Shown here in pieces: positions 1-10,398 of a DNA stretch of 56,355 bases. Within the stretch, counting starts at the first letter, position 1. Each line of letters starts with the position of its first letter. Location: the NCBI RefSeq assembly GCF_001641265.1, contig NW_020167568.1:1-56355 (forward strand), in the 5' to 3' direction. This DNA is from Pseudogymnoascus destructans. Lineage: Eukaryota > Ascomycota > Leotiomycetes > Thelebolales > Thelebolaceae. A program made the translations under genes and the position numbers. The notes below the pieces were generated by a model. It saw nothing but the letters and a program-made list of their open reading frames with translations. It did not search any database and had not been told where the DNA came from.

Positions 1-3000
1 GTCCACCATCCACCCTCTGTTTGCCAAAGAGAAGGGTTTGGAGTGCCGGGATAGGGCACCGCCACGGGCAAGGGCAGTCGATGGAAAAGAGGTTGTGATA
101 TATGGAGCGGCCACCACCCAGGTCCGAGCTAGGGACCACTTTCAAAGGGAATGCGTGGTCGCCCAGACCCTCCTTTCCATGGACACCCCAGGAGTAGACG
201 TCATCCTTGGGATGGATTGGATGACGCAGGTCAACCCCCAGATCGACTGGCGCAAACAGACCTGGCGCCAGCCCTTCGATATTGCGAGAGCCGAGGTGGC
301 GGATATTGAAGAATGGGAGGAAGTGATACTGCCTTCGTCTTGGCCTTAAACACAGATGATAGAGCGCCTACCCAATGCCCGAAGGAATACGAGGACTATA
401 TCGACGTCTTCTCGGAGGAAAAGGCAGAAGAACTGCCAGAGCTGGGAAGGAAAACCCAATGCATCGATACTGGGCCCCAGGAACCACCGTATGGGCCAGT
501 ATATAACCTATCGGAAACGGAGCTGGCCACGCTCCGTAAATACCTCGACGAGAGCGAGAAGAAGGGTTGGATCCGAAGGAGTGTAAGCCCTGCAGGCGCA
601 CCCATCCTATTCGTTCAGAAGAAGGACGGAAGCCTACGCCTCTGCGTAGACTACAGAGGCTTGAATAAGATTACCGTGAAGAATCGACACCCGCTGCCAC
701 TGATCACGGAGACCTTGGATCGGCTCCAAGGGTCGAGGTGCTTCACAAAGCTTGATATTAGGAACGCCTACCACCGCATCCGTATTCGCCCAGGCGACGA
801 GTGGAAGACAGCGTTCCGTACTCGATACGGACACTTCGAGTACAGGGTGATGCCTTTTGGATTGGCTAACGCACCTGCAACGTTCCAAGCGTACATGAAT
901 GAGACCCTACAAGGGTTGGTTGACACCATATGTGTCGTATACCTTGATGATATCCTCATCTACTCCCAGAAGGAGGAGGAACACGCTGACCACGTACGAG
1001 AGGTCCTAGGACGCCTACGCGAGGCGAACCTATACGTGAAGCTCTCAAAGTGCGAGTTCAATGCCAAGAAGGTAAGCTTCCTTGGGTATATTGTCACAAC
1101 GGAAGGGGTGGCTATGGAAAGCGACCGGGCTGCAATCGCCGATTGGCCAATACCTAGGACCCATCGAGAGGTCCAGGTGTTCCTCGGCTTTGCCAACTTT
1201 TACCGGCGCTTTTGTAAAGCAATACTCCTCCGTGGTGGCCCCAATGACAGGCCTTATGAAAGGGGCAAAGGCAGGCAAGCAGACAGGCCCGTTCGTGTGG
1301 GGGAGGAACAGCAAAGCGCCTTCGGCCAGTTGAAGAAGGCCTTCACTACAGCCCCCACACTGGTCCATTTCGACCCATGCCGTAGAATCAGGCTCGAGAC
1401 GGACTCGTCAGGCTTTGCGCTCACTGCGAACCTGTCTCAATTAGTGGAAGGAACTAAGCCAGAAAGAGAAGGGCGAATGGCACCCAGTTGCCTTTTTCAG
1501 CAAAAAGCTAGATCCAGCAGAGCTGAACTATGAAGTCCACGACCAGGAACCCTGGTGATCGTGAAGTCCTTCGAGCAGTGGAGACACTACCTCGAAGGAA
1601 GCCAGTACCCAATTGAGGTCCTAACAGATCACAACAATCTGAAGTATTTTATGGAAACCACCGCCCTCACAAGGAGGCAATCGCGGTGGGTGCAGGCGTT
1701 ATCAGCCTATGATTTCCACATCTCCTATCGAGCGGGAAAAACAAACCCAGCAGATGGTCCATCTAGGAGACCAGACTATGAGGGTGAAAAGGGTAGCCAG
1801 AATGTGATGCTACCGACCCTTAAGAACAAGCTCCGAGAAGCCATGCAGGCAGGAGGTATCCCGCAGATAAGTCGGACGATAAAGCCAAGAAGGCTTTCAG
1901 ATAGGAGAACCTAACCTACAGCGTAGGAAGGCAAACGCTAGCAGCGTAAGACTGGGCGATGACCATAGTAAGGACACCAAGAGTCCAGGTCTCGTTGTCC
2001 CTCGGGTTGCAGTAGCTGCTGTAGCCAAGGGAGAGAGCGCCTATAGTGCTGCGTCTGAACCCCTAATAGACTTGATCAAAACCCTCCAGGCGACTGACGA
2101 GTTAGCTGTTAAAAGGGCCAAGGATATTGGGTTGGCGCGAGCAAAGGGCTCTTCAGATTGGGAGAGTAGACGATGCAGGCATCCTACGCTTCAAGGGAGC
2201 GGTATATGTACCTCCCAACCAGGCAGTGCGGATGGAAATTTTCAAGATTTGCCATGACGACCCACTAGCCGGGCATTTTGGATATAAGAAAACCCAAGAG
2301 TTGATCCAACGCAATACTACTGGCCTGGCCTCAGCGAGGAAACCAGGGAGTACGTACGGGGCTGCGATAGATGCCAGCGCATCAAGCCCGTGCAGCATAG
2401 GCCATATGGTGAAATGCAGGCCTTAAGAATGCCCTCGAAACCATTTGAATCCATAAGTATGGACTTTATCACGGATCTGCCCCCAAGCGTAGGGGCGGAT
2501 CAAGGCAAGGCTTCAGACTCCATCCTTGTGATTGTTGATCGTTATACTAAGGTGTCCAAATATATACCCTGTAGGAAAACCATCACGGCCCCAGAGCTGT
2601 CGCGCCTCTTCCTTGCGTTCTGGGTAAAGGACTTTGGAATCCCAGCCGAAATAATCACGGATCGAGGGAGTGTGTTCACCTGTCACTTCTGGTCAGCGTT
2701 CTGTTTTCACCTCAAAGTAAGGCGTAACCTATCGACCGCTTTCCACCCTCAATCCGACGGCCAGACCGAGAGGCAGAATCAGAATATCGAAGCCTACTTG
2801 CGGATTCACTGTAATCAACACCAAGACAACTGGGTGGAACTCCTCCACTTCGCGGAATTGACCTACAATAACGCCTTCCACGATTCCATCCAGATGTCGC
2901 CAAACCAGGCCCGATACGGCATCAATATAGACCTAAGACAAGGGATCGAGGACGACCCCACCAGAAGGGAAGTGCCAGTCGCGAAAGATCGCATCACCTG

Positions 3001-3543
3001 ATCCTAGAATTGCGACAGGAGCTCGAAGAGGCGTGGAAACAGACGAAGGAAGCCCAAATACGAGGCTACAACAAGCTGCACAAGCCAATGCAGTACGTGG
3101 TAGGAGAGAAAGTATGGCTTTCGGCCAAGAATATCAGAACCACCCAGCCAAGTAGGAAGCTTGGGCACTGCTGGCTTGGCCCGTATGAGATCACCCAGCG
3201 CATCGGTAAGCAGGCTTACCAGTTGAAGCTACCGCCAAGGTATAAGGCGATCCACAACGTGTTCCACGTGTCCTTACTAGAAAGGTATTGGAAAAACACA
3301 GAGGAACCCAACCCTCCACCTAGCCAAGAAATTGTGGACGGTGAGGAAGAATACCAAGTAGAAGCGGTCCTAGACCACAGGATAATCAAACGAGGCAGGG
3401 GCCAGAGAGAGGAGTACCTTATTAGATGGGCTGGTTATACAGCCGCAGACGACCAATGGGTGCCAAAACATGATGTAGGGCTATCGTTAATCGAGGCATA
3501 TCACAGGAAGCAAGCACAAGGAAGCAAGGATGGGACAACGTAA
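1..3543 (+). pseudogene. Ty3/gypsy chromovirus pol relic (element A)
   Basis: This is a decayed Pol polyprotein running off the left edge of the window. In order it shows the end of a retroviral-type aspartic protease (ILGMDWM, about 205-225), reverse transcriptase with FTKLDIRNAYH and the catalytic YLDD (about 930-960), RNase H (LTDHNNLKYFM, 1620-1660), an integrase zinc-binding remnant (2260-2400), the integrase core (DFITDLPPS, TDRGSVF, HPQSDGQTE, 2460-2900) and a C-terminal chromodomain (EYLIRWAGYT, 3350-3480). Reading frames change near 330, 1215, 1305, 1430 and 1545, and again through 1900-2400 and near 3000, so no full polyprotein can be made. The pair at 1215 and 1305 shifts out of frame and back. 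The chromodomain places it in the chromovirus branch. Domain identity is certain; exact break points are approximate. Confidence 0.93.
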
Positions 3544-4199
3544 TGGTATTGGCCTTGGTGGCATTGCTGTATACGCGCTGGGCAGCGTGAAGGGCGCTGA
3601 TGGCCTGGACAGTAGCCTCAGAATCAGCAGCAAGGCCAGCATCTTCGTCGTCGGCCCAACAGTTCAGGAGAGCGTCGGCCGCAAGCTGGAGGGCCTCCAA
3701 CTCGGCGCCAAGCTGGGCAGCAGCCTACCCAACCATTAGTACAAACAAACAATGAGGAGGGAGTCCCTTACTGGAACGCACGCGTGGTTGCCCCGAAGGC
3801 AGTCTGCACACTTGGCCATGCCGGAAGGGACCCAGCACATCTGGCCTGGGAAGTTGTAATACGTGTGCGCACACTTCATGCAGCACGGGCAGGAGCCAGC
3901 GTGAAGGCGTCCTGCAGAATCAGGAACCTCACAGCGGGCAGCGACCTTCCACCCAAGCACGGTGCGCTCATCCTTTGGAGCCTCAGACTCAGGAACGACG
4001 GAGCCTTCGAGATCCTCAGCTTCGTCCTCAACTTCAGGCGAACGATACGGACGGATAGTGCGAGAACGTGATGTGGAGGAGGTGACAACAGATGGAACAG
4101 GCGTGGCGGCGCCTGCGACTCGGGAGAGCTGGACATCTGGGCCACTGGTCGCTTGCGAGGTGTAGTAACTGGAGCCTTCCCCTTCGGCTTGGGAGCCAT
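3422..4199 (-). pseudogene. Antisense Cys-rich accessory gene of element A (2 exons visible)
   Basis: This reading frame runs opposite to pol, beyond and slightly into its 3' end. An ATG at 4199 opens a basic N-terminus (MAPKPKGKAP). One apparent frameshift near 4110 leads into an acidic Ser/Glu-rich stretch and a cysteine cluster (CPCCMKC, later CWVPSGMAKCADC, then CVP). The exon ends at 3772 at a GTAAGG donor. A near-canonical branch site (TACTAAT) and a TAG acceptor at 3725 lead to an Ala-rich helical second exon from 3724 to a stop at 3422. The intron is 47 bases, phase 0, directly after CVP. The same cluster and intron position recur at 50675 and 19984. Function is unknown; a zinc-binding, possibly nuclear protein is inferred. 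The second exon overlaps the chromodomain end of pol tail-to-tail. Confidence 0.6.
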
Positions 4200-4603
4200 G
4201 ATGAGGGTTGGATGATGTCAGATCTATCCGTAACGATAAGCTCCTGCAATCCAGGTGGAAAGGAAGTGATTACCTTAAAGAAACAAGCAACTGTGTAGGC
4301 CCCAAAGGTTGGGACTAAGATCGAGGGCGAAAGGCGAAGTAAGGTGATGTTGAGGATGAAGGTGGCAGGAAGTTCGATAGGAAGTTTGGAAGGAAGTAGG
4401 AGTTTGGCGCGAGACCCATAACAAAGGGGGTGGCCGCGGCAACCCACAACCAAGGGGGGTCACGGGACCAGCACACCAAGCACACACCCAAACAAGTCCA
4501 CCACCCGGGTCAAAACAAAAAGTCTAAACAAGCCAGGAGGGCAAGTAAGCCCTAGCTGCGAAACCTTGGAATTGAGGGCAATCCCTCTAAGAGGGGAGGT
4601 AAT

Positions 4604-4839
4604 TGTAAGGAAGGCCATCACGTGCCACCACGTGAGGTCCCTTTCATAAGCGGCCCATAGGGCTCGGTAAAATAGGGCACAAGGTGCATAGATAAAAGGG
4701 GTTGGAGGCCTCAGAAGAAGGCCTCCAGTCAATAGTCGATGTATCTACGTAGACCTATTGTGCTTACAGAATACGATACCTTCCTGCCTCCTGACCTGGT
4801 TCCCTGGACTCCCGTGAGACCTTAGGCTTACGCTTTACA
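4604..4839 (+). repeat. 3' LTR of element A
   Basis: The segment begins TGTAAGG and ends CTTTACA, and is preceded by a purine tract (AAGAGGGGAGG) fitting a polypurine tract. It lies directly downstream of element A and its antisense gene. The last ~30 bases resemble the end of an LTR-like stretch at about 37985-38012 (CCGTGAGACCTT, then GCTTTACA). The matching 5' LTR lies outside the window, so the limits rest on TG...CA ends alone. Confidence 0.65.
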
Positions 4840-4933
4840 GAAGCTCCTATCTAATCTACTTATATAGTAGTGTTATGCCTTATAGATCCTGTCTAGTCTA
4901 TAGACCATGTAGGATCAGTCCTTGTCCTATGAC
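4840..4933. repeat. LTR-like fragment with a 32-bp direct repeat
   Basis: The opening (AAGCTCCTATCTAA, then CTACTTATATAGT) resembles the interior of the solo LTR at 18300-18774. A 32-bp segment at 4884-4915 recurs exactly at 5884-5915, on the far side of the solo LTR at 4934-5874. The target therefore probably carried a tandem duplication before that LTR inserted. No coding content was seen. Confidence 0.4.
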
Positions 4934-5874
4934 TGTAAGGATGCCTGTCCCTCAGTGACGTAAAGGATCTGAGTCGGGCAGGTTACGGTCACATGATAAG
5001 AGTTAAGGCAGGTTAGCTGAGTCGGACCCGTTTTGGGTACTTAAGGGGATTGACCCAATGGGGTCCCTCTCCCTCAGTGACGGAAGGTATCTGAGTTGGA
5101 CAAGTTACGGTCACATGGTGAGAGTGAAGGCAGGTTAGCCGAGTCGGACCCGTTTCAGTGTCATGACACTCCTTCGATATTTTTTTATGACCCTTCGATT
5201 CGCTTTAGTCTCTAGTACTTATTTCACTATGTCATTCGCTTCACCTGCTTCACTCACTTCGCTCACTTCGCTTCACTTGCTGACCTAGATCAGCCCAAAA
5301 TGACTACTGGCTTAGGCTCTCTTGTTATTGGCTCGCTTCACTAGGGCTCGCTTAGCTAGGGTTCGGTTAATTAGTGCCTTCGCTTATTTGGCACTAGGGA
5401 TTTTTACTGTTATATAAGCACTTTTTTACTGTTATATAAGCACTTATTGCTCATGTCTCTTATTGATCTTTAGCTAGCAAATTATACACTACTTGGCCTT
5501 CTTGCAATTCCTCCTGTTTTGACTTACTTTGCATTCCCTTACTGAGTTGAACCACTTGGCCAACCTGTTAGTCTCACCACTTGACCCCTGTGGTATAAAG
5601 TATATGCTTTGGAGCCTGAACTACTATACCTTGTCCTACTGCTTCGAGTATCGAAGTCTTCACATTATACTTCAGATACTTCTGCAGACTCGAAGGTCAG
5701 CCTTGGTTCGAACTGTCCTTACATTCGGGTACTTAAGGAGATTGACCCAAGGGGGGTTCCTCTCTTCATTTTTTTTGTATCCTTCATAGTAGACCTATAG
5801 GATAGCATCCGTTTAGCCTCCGACTCGCACTCTCATATGCTATTACTGTGAGCTGGGTGCCCTGTGTCCTTACA
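4934..5874 (+). repeat. Solo LTR (family 3), target duplication ATGAC
   Basis: The segment begins TGTAAGGATGCC, ends GTGTCCTTACA and is flanked on both sides by ATGAC (4929-4933 and 5875-5879), which proves a single insertion. Its left half carries an imperfect internal duplication of about 150 bp (CCCTCAGTGACG to GGATTGACCC). A second solo LTR at 5159-5723 sits inside it. Without that insert it is about 370 bp. Its 3' third closely resembles the LTRs of elements B and C. Confidence 0.85.
5159..5723. repeat. Solo LTR nested in the family 3 LTR
   Basis: The segment has TGTCATGACA and CCTTACA ends. Flanks TTCAG (left) and TTCGG (right) are a 5-bp target duplication with one mismatch. Removing it joins ...CCCGTTTC to GGGTACTTAAGG, as in intact family 3 copies. 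It is rich in TTCGCTT/CACTTCGC motifs and has no coding content. Confidence 0.7.
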
Positions 5875-5938
5875 ATGACTTACAGATCCTGTCTAGTCTA
5901 TAGACCATGTAGGATTGGTCATGCGGTCCTAGTCTTGT

Positions 5939-6847
5939 TGTAATGGTGGGTGCACCAGATGTGAGAAGCTAGCCACCCAAGGAAGGGGATGATTTTACTA
6001 AGACAACACACTGTCTTAGGAAACAGAGCAAAAGGGTTGTAGCTTAGACTATTCCACAATGCAGCAATCAGGTGTATGATGTAGTGAAGTGGTTTAGACA
6101 AGTTGTAATAAATGTTGAGTCTGAGAACTCAGGGATAAGTCAGAGGTTAGCACCTCACTTACTTTTCAGAAACAAGGAGTAACAAGATCAATTGGAAGCT
6201 TGGAAAAGACGTGGAAGTATGTGATAGTCGATTTACTGTATTGTCTGCTTGCCCTTTCTTAAGGAAAGGGCAATTCTATTTATGCCAAATGAGTGTAGTT
6301 CTCTCATTTTCCATGACTTTCCATGACTAACCAGGGTTGGTAACTGTATTAGAAATCAAGTGAAACCCACAACTAGCTTGCTAATCATGTAGTAAACGTA
6401 AGAAAATCCCATAGAACCATTTCTTGGGTTCGTAGCCTATAGGAAGTGAAAGGAGGTCCAAGGTCAGAGTACCCCTATAGACACATTATGCCATAACTTA
6501 ACGAATCTTGTGGGTAACTAAGGAGCGATGACGTGTAATGAATCATAGAGGGTTGTAGAAGCTTTTGGAGCTATCATTCATGTTCCTAGGCCTCTAGTTG
6601 GTAGGGATATGCCATGTGGTAGTATTGGCCCACCCCCTTAAGGAGGATATTTTCTTAATAACTTGTTCAATGAGTGTCCAAATGATATGCCGTGATGTAT
6701 GTAGCATAAACAGATGTAGTAAAAGAGTTTGCAGCAATCGTTGAGTAGTATTGCTCTTGTTGTTGGTGTGATAAGCCAAGATATGTATGGTGACTTGTAG
6801 GTTTGAGGAGGAGATTTCTAAGTTTGCTCTTGAGTTTGATAGCAAAC
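5939..6847. repeat. Solo LTR family F, copy 1 (truncated)
   Basis: This is one of four copies of a ~0.9-kb element with TGTAATGGTGGG at one end and GTATGACA at the other; the others are at 21078-22019, 51975-52883 and 54984-55904. This copy lacks the last ~26 bases because a family 3 LTR abuts at 6848. It carries two hairpin-like motifs, CTAAGACAACACACTGTCTTAG split by a short loop and CCCTTTCTTAAGGAAAGGG. There is no coding capacity. Confidence 0.75.
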
Positions 6848-7030
6848 TGTAAGGACACAGGGCACCCAGCTCACAATAATAGCATATGAGAGTGCGAGTC
6901 GGAGGCTAAACGGATGCTATCCTATAGGTCTACTACGAAGGATACAAAAAAAATGAAGAGAGGAACCCCCGTTGGGTAAATCTCCTTAAGTACCCGAAAC
7001 AGGTCCGACTCGGCTAACCTGCCTTCACCC

Positions 7031-7288
7031 TGTAAGGATGCCTTCTCGTCTCTCATTCTAGGGAGTAGACTCCAGGTAGCCGCGGGGTCACGTGTGATCA
7101 TTTGGGTGAGCTAACCGAGTCGGAACCAAGTCGGATGGGTTTCGGGTACTTGAGAAAATCGACTCACGGGGTTCCCCCATCATCTTTTTTGTATCCTTCG
7201 TAGTAGACCTATAGGATAGCATCCGTTTAGCCTCTGACTCGCACTCTCATATGCTATTACTGTGAGCTGGGTGCCCTGTGTCCTTACA
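7031..7288 (+). repeat. 5' LTR of element B
   Basis: The segment runs from TGTAAGGATGCC to GTGTCCTTACA (258 bp). It contains ATCTTTTTTGTAT at 7182-7194, the exact complement of the primer-binding site at 7291-7303. It differs from the 3' LTR at several bases and by an 11-bp gap near the end. Confidence 0.9.
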
Positions 7289-7290
7289 TT

Positions 7291-7303
7291 ATACAAAAAA
7301 GAT
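7291..7303 (+). promoter_or_regulatory. Primer-binding site, self-priming type (element B)
   Basis: ATACAAAAAAGAT begins two bases after the LTR. It is the perfect reverse complement of 7182-7194 in the same LTR. It lacks the TGG start of a tRNA-complementary site. By analogy with Tf1/sushi elements, the 5' end of the transcript would fold back to prime reverse transcription. Confidence 0.7.
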
Positions 7304-7645
7304 CACGCCTGCCGGGGACGGCCGTACTTAAATAATATCCCACACCGGAATGACTCAGGAGAACTACCGTTACACCATCGACTGCGACTCGGTGACATTT
7401 CGGAGGAGAGACCTGATGACTTCAAATAGCCGTGATTCCAGAGATCTCATGGACAGCCAGTGGATCAGGGTTTGATTCTTCAGAACAAGCTGGTAAAGTC
7501 GCCAACGTGTTGGCGCCAAATAGGATACGAGATCCTTAAGAACCCCCTCATAGCACAGAGGAAATTGTGGACAAGAGCGTTGATAGCTATGAGCTACCAG
7601 AAGTCAAGCTCTTTGGTATCGGTGCCGATACACACCCGAGGCAAT

Positions 7646-8126
7646 ATGTCGAAAAAGCTGACATAAAACATACCCCAAGACAACGACGGTCAACTGCCCA
7701 GAATGACTACCAGACAAACCACCGCTGCAACTACGACCGCTGTGCCATCTGAAGACATCCTGAGTCGAAGGCCCACCTCGAAGCACAGATACAGGAGATC
7801 AAGGATCTACTAGTTACCCTGACGGCAACCCAGACCAGAATCCCGTCCACACCGCCGGTGGACGCCCCCATACCCACAGTCGAAGCTGTGGAGCAACAAA
7901 CGCCTCGCACACGAAACACCCCCGAGACAATTCAATTGCCACCTCTTCGGAACACTCGTTCTCCATCAATTCCAGGGTCATCACAAATGCACACCGAGGA
8001 CCCTCCGAGTCGCTATAAGAAATCAACCATCTCTGAGAAAATCCTTCCTCTCAGCGATGGGGTAGAACATACCTTCCTACAATGGAGTGCTTCGATTCGG
8101 GACTGACTCATAGTCAAGGTGGACAG
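7646..8126 (+). pseudogene. Element B gag relic
   Basis: This is homologous to the first third of element C gag (44680 onward). It starts ATGTCGAAAAAGCTGACA and then has TAA, where C has CAA at the matching residue. Frames are broken further on, but TPETIQLPPLRNTRSPSIPG and RYKKSTISEKILPLSDG match C. Near 8126 the sequence jumps into the pol RNase H region, so the nucleocapsid zinc knuckle, protease and RT are missing. Several stops replace CGA or CAA codons. Confidence 0.8.
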
Positions 8127-9156
8127 ACGAATGTGAGGATGCGTTCGAGGAATTGTGATGACAACTTTTAGCGGTACAGGCACTTCACCACTTCAACCCC
8201 GAATTGCCTACGAAGCTGGAGACCGACTCCTCTGATGGAGTGGTAGCTGGTGTCCTGTCTCAAGAACACCCTGACAAGTGATGGTACCCCGTAAGCTTTT
8301 ACAGTCATGTCCTATCTGGACATGAGATCAATTGGGAGATCCACGACAAGGAACTATTCGCAATAGTAAAGGCCTTCGGAAAATGGAGGCCCGAGTTGGC
8401 TTCGGTGCGCCACTGAGTCGACATGTACACTGACCACCGTTCGCTGGAATACTTCATGTCTACCAAGGTTCTCACCGCGAAGCAGGTTCGATGGATGGAG
8501 CTACTCTCCGACTTCAACTTCTGCATTACGTACACTGCGGACAAGGATAACCAGAAGGCAGATATTCTGAGCCGAAGAGACCAAGACTTAGTAACGCAGC
8601 AGAAAGTCAAACTTGATAGTAGGGCGAGGGTATTGTTAGGTCCAAACCGCCTGCACACCCGAATCAGCACTGAACTCGCCGAGAGCTACATAGCATCCAT
8701 TAATTTGATGGACACCCCCAAGCCCCAGGTGCCCTTCAATTTAATAGAGGCGCTATGTGCGGACAATCGGAAGTCGTTCACCGAGACTCGCGCGAAACAA
8801 CCCCTACCGGACGGATTCGCAATGAACAACCAGCTCCTCCTGTACAAAGGCCGCCTATGTGTGAATCGCCACACCAACCTATGTACGAAACTGCGTGACA
8901 TGCCGGCTTTCTCACACCAATGTCACTAAGCAACAAGGATTTCTACACCCACTACCCATACCTGAATACCCTATGCAACACCTCACCATGGACTTCAAGG
9001 AGTTCCCAAGGGACAAGCATGGATACGATAGCATCTTAGTGTTTATGGACTGACTCGGAAAGAGTTCGGTGACAATACCTTGCTACAAAACCACAACTGC
9101 CCGGCAGATGGCGCAATTGTTCATCGAATGGATATACTGATTCGGACACACTCCGG
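8127..9156 (+). pseudogene. Element B pol relic: RNase H to integrase
   Basis: This part resumes at the RT/RNase H junction (TFSGTGTSPLQP frame, then TDHRSLEYFMSTK at 8432-8470). It continues through the connection region to the integrase start (FKEFPRDKHGYDS, about 8990-9030). About 130 bp of the zinc-binding region present in C is missing near 8905. Stops at 8104, 8415, 9050 and 9138 are TGA where element C has an Arg codon. The reading continues at 17802 after D1. Confidence 0.8.
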
Positions 9157-9409
9157 TGTCACGGTTCACCAAGGCATAGGGCGCCAGTTGGTTATTATGA
9201 ATTAAACTCAATCTAGAGAAGAAAGGAAAGAGAAGAGGAGCACTCGAGCAGTGGCTCGATCTATATACAGCTATTGTGGAGTGAATTCTCTTTAGCGAGA
9301 CCAGTTCTGAGAATTCACTCCACAACTGAAAACTTCGCTCCAACCCCGGAAAGCTCCCCACACCCCTGAACCCCCACTCGAGCTGCAAGGCGCACTTGAT
9401 ATCGTAACA
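9157..9409 (-). repeat. 3' LTR of element D1
   Basis: On the minus strand it starts TGTTACGATATC and ends AACCGTGACA. It contains a perfect 17-bp inverted repeat (9274-9290 and 9309-9325, TTGTGGAGTGAATTCTC and its complement). A C-rich run directly after it (9412 onward) is the minus-strand polypurine tract. Confidence 0.93.
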
Positions 9410-9618
9410 CTACCCCCCCCCTACTCCAGAGTTGATCTCCTGATCAAGAAATCCCATTTTCAAAAAAAAACAATTGTCTCCAGCTCTCATTTTGGTTTCT
9501 GAGGGTATTTTCTGTGATATGCTTGGGTAACTTCTGGAGAATTTTCAAAGCTCTCTGCAGTATACCATGTCTCATCTGGTGGATAGTTCTTCCAAGCTGC
9601 CTTGTAGAAAAGCTTCTT

Positions 9619-10398
9619 TCAAATAACTTTTGAGTCAAGGATTTCGTCCACTTCCCACTCCTCTTCGCCATTGACAATGACTGGAGGCTCTGGCTCCTGT
9701 TGCTGCCCTTCGATTACATCATTCGAGTCAAGTCTTAATAGATTGGCATGAAATACTGGATGAATCTTCATGCTGTTTGGAAGTTTGAGCCGATATGCAA
9801 CTTGCCCAATTCGCTCTAGAATTTCAAAAGGTCCCACTTGCTTGTGGTCTAGCTTCTTTGATGGCCTCTGTGTCTTTATATTTCGAGTTGAAAGCCATAC
9901 TCTGTCTCCCACTTGATAGCGTGGTGCAGGTTTCCTTTTTTTGTTCGCGAAATGTTCCATTTTTGCTTGCGAGAGCGTGATTTCATCCTGCAGAAACTCC
10001 CAAACCTTTGCCATGGTCTGAGCTATGTTCTTGTGCTCTTGTTTGGCTTCGTGATATGCTTGCTGCTCTGTATCGAAGCTCATTCTTGGTTCATAGCCCT
10101 TGTTCGCAAAAAACGCACTTGTCTTGGTTGCATCTGATGGCAAACTGTTGGCAGCAAACTCCGCCATGCACAAGTATGAAACCCAATTGTCTTGAAGATA
10201 GTTCACATGAGCTCGCAAGTAGCGTTCGAGCTCTGCATTGAATCGCTCAGTCTGTCCATCTGTTTCTGGGTGGAAGGCAGTTGAAAGTTTGGCCGAAATT
10301 TTCCAAATTTTGCAGAGCAAACTCCAGACTTCTGCAATGAACTGAGGACCTCTGTCTGATATTATCGAGTTTGGTAGACCATGGTGCTTCCATACATG
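9619..10398 (-). pseudogene. Element D1 integrase core and C-terminus, beyond an in-frame TGA
   Basis: This continues the D1 pol frame after a TGA at about 10394-10396. The related element D2 has CGA (Arg) there (42566-42580 region), so a single C-to-T change explains the break. It contains the integrase DDE part (STAFHPETDGQTERFNAEL), the GPY/F-like module (RYQVGDRVWLSTRNIKTQRP to HPVFHANLLRL) and the start of a chromodomain-like tail (EEEWEVDEILDSKVI). The tail is disrupted by further changes between 9480 and 9619. Confidence 0.85.

Noticed and set aside
3875..4199. Whole minus-strand frame from the ATG at 4199 taken as one protein
   Set aside because: Only its first ~30 residues look coherent. 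The Cys cluster lies in another frame, so it is better explained as an exon with one frameshift.
5939..6847. Family F elements as MITEs
   Set aside because: They have only a few matching terminal bases, TG...CA ends and 5-bp target duplications (CCATT, CACAG), which fit solo LTRs.
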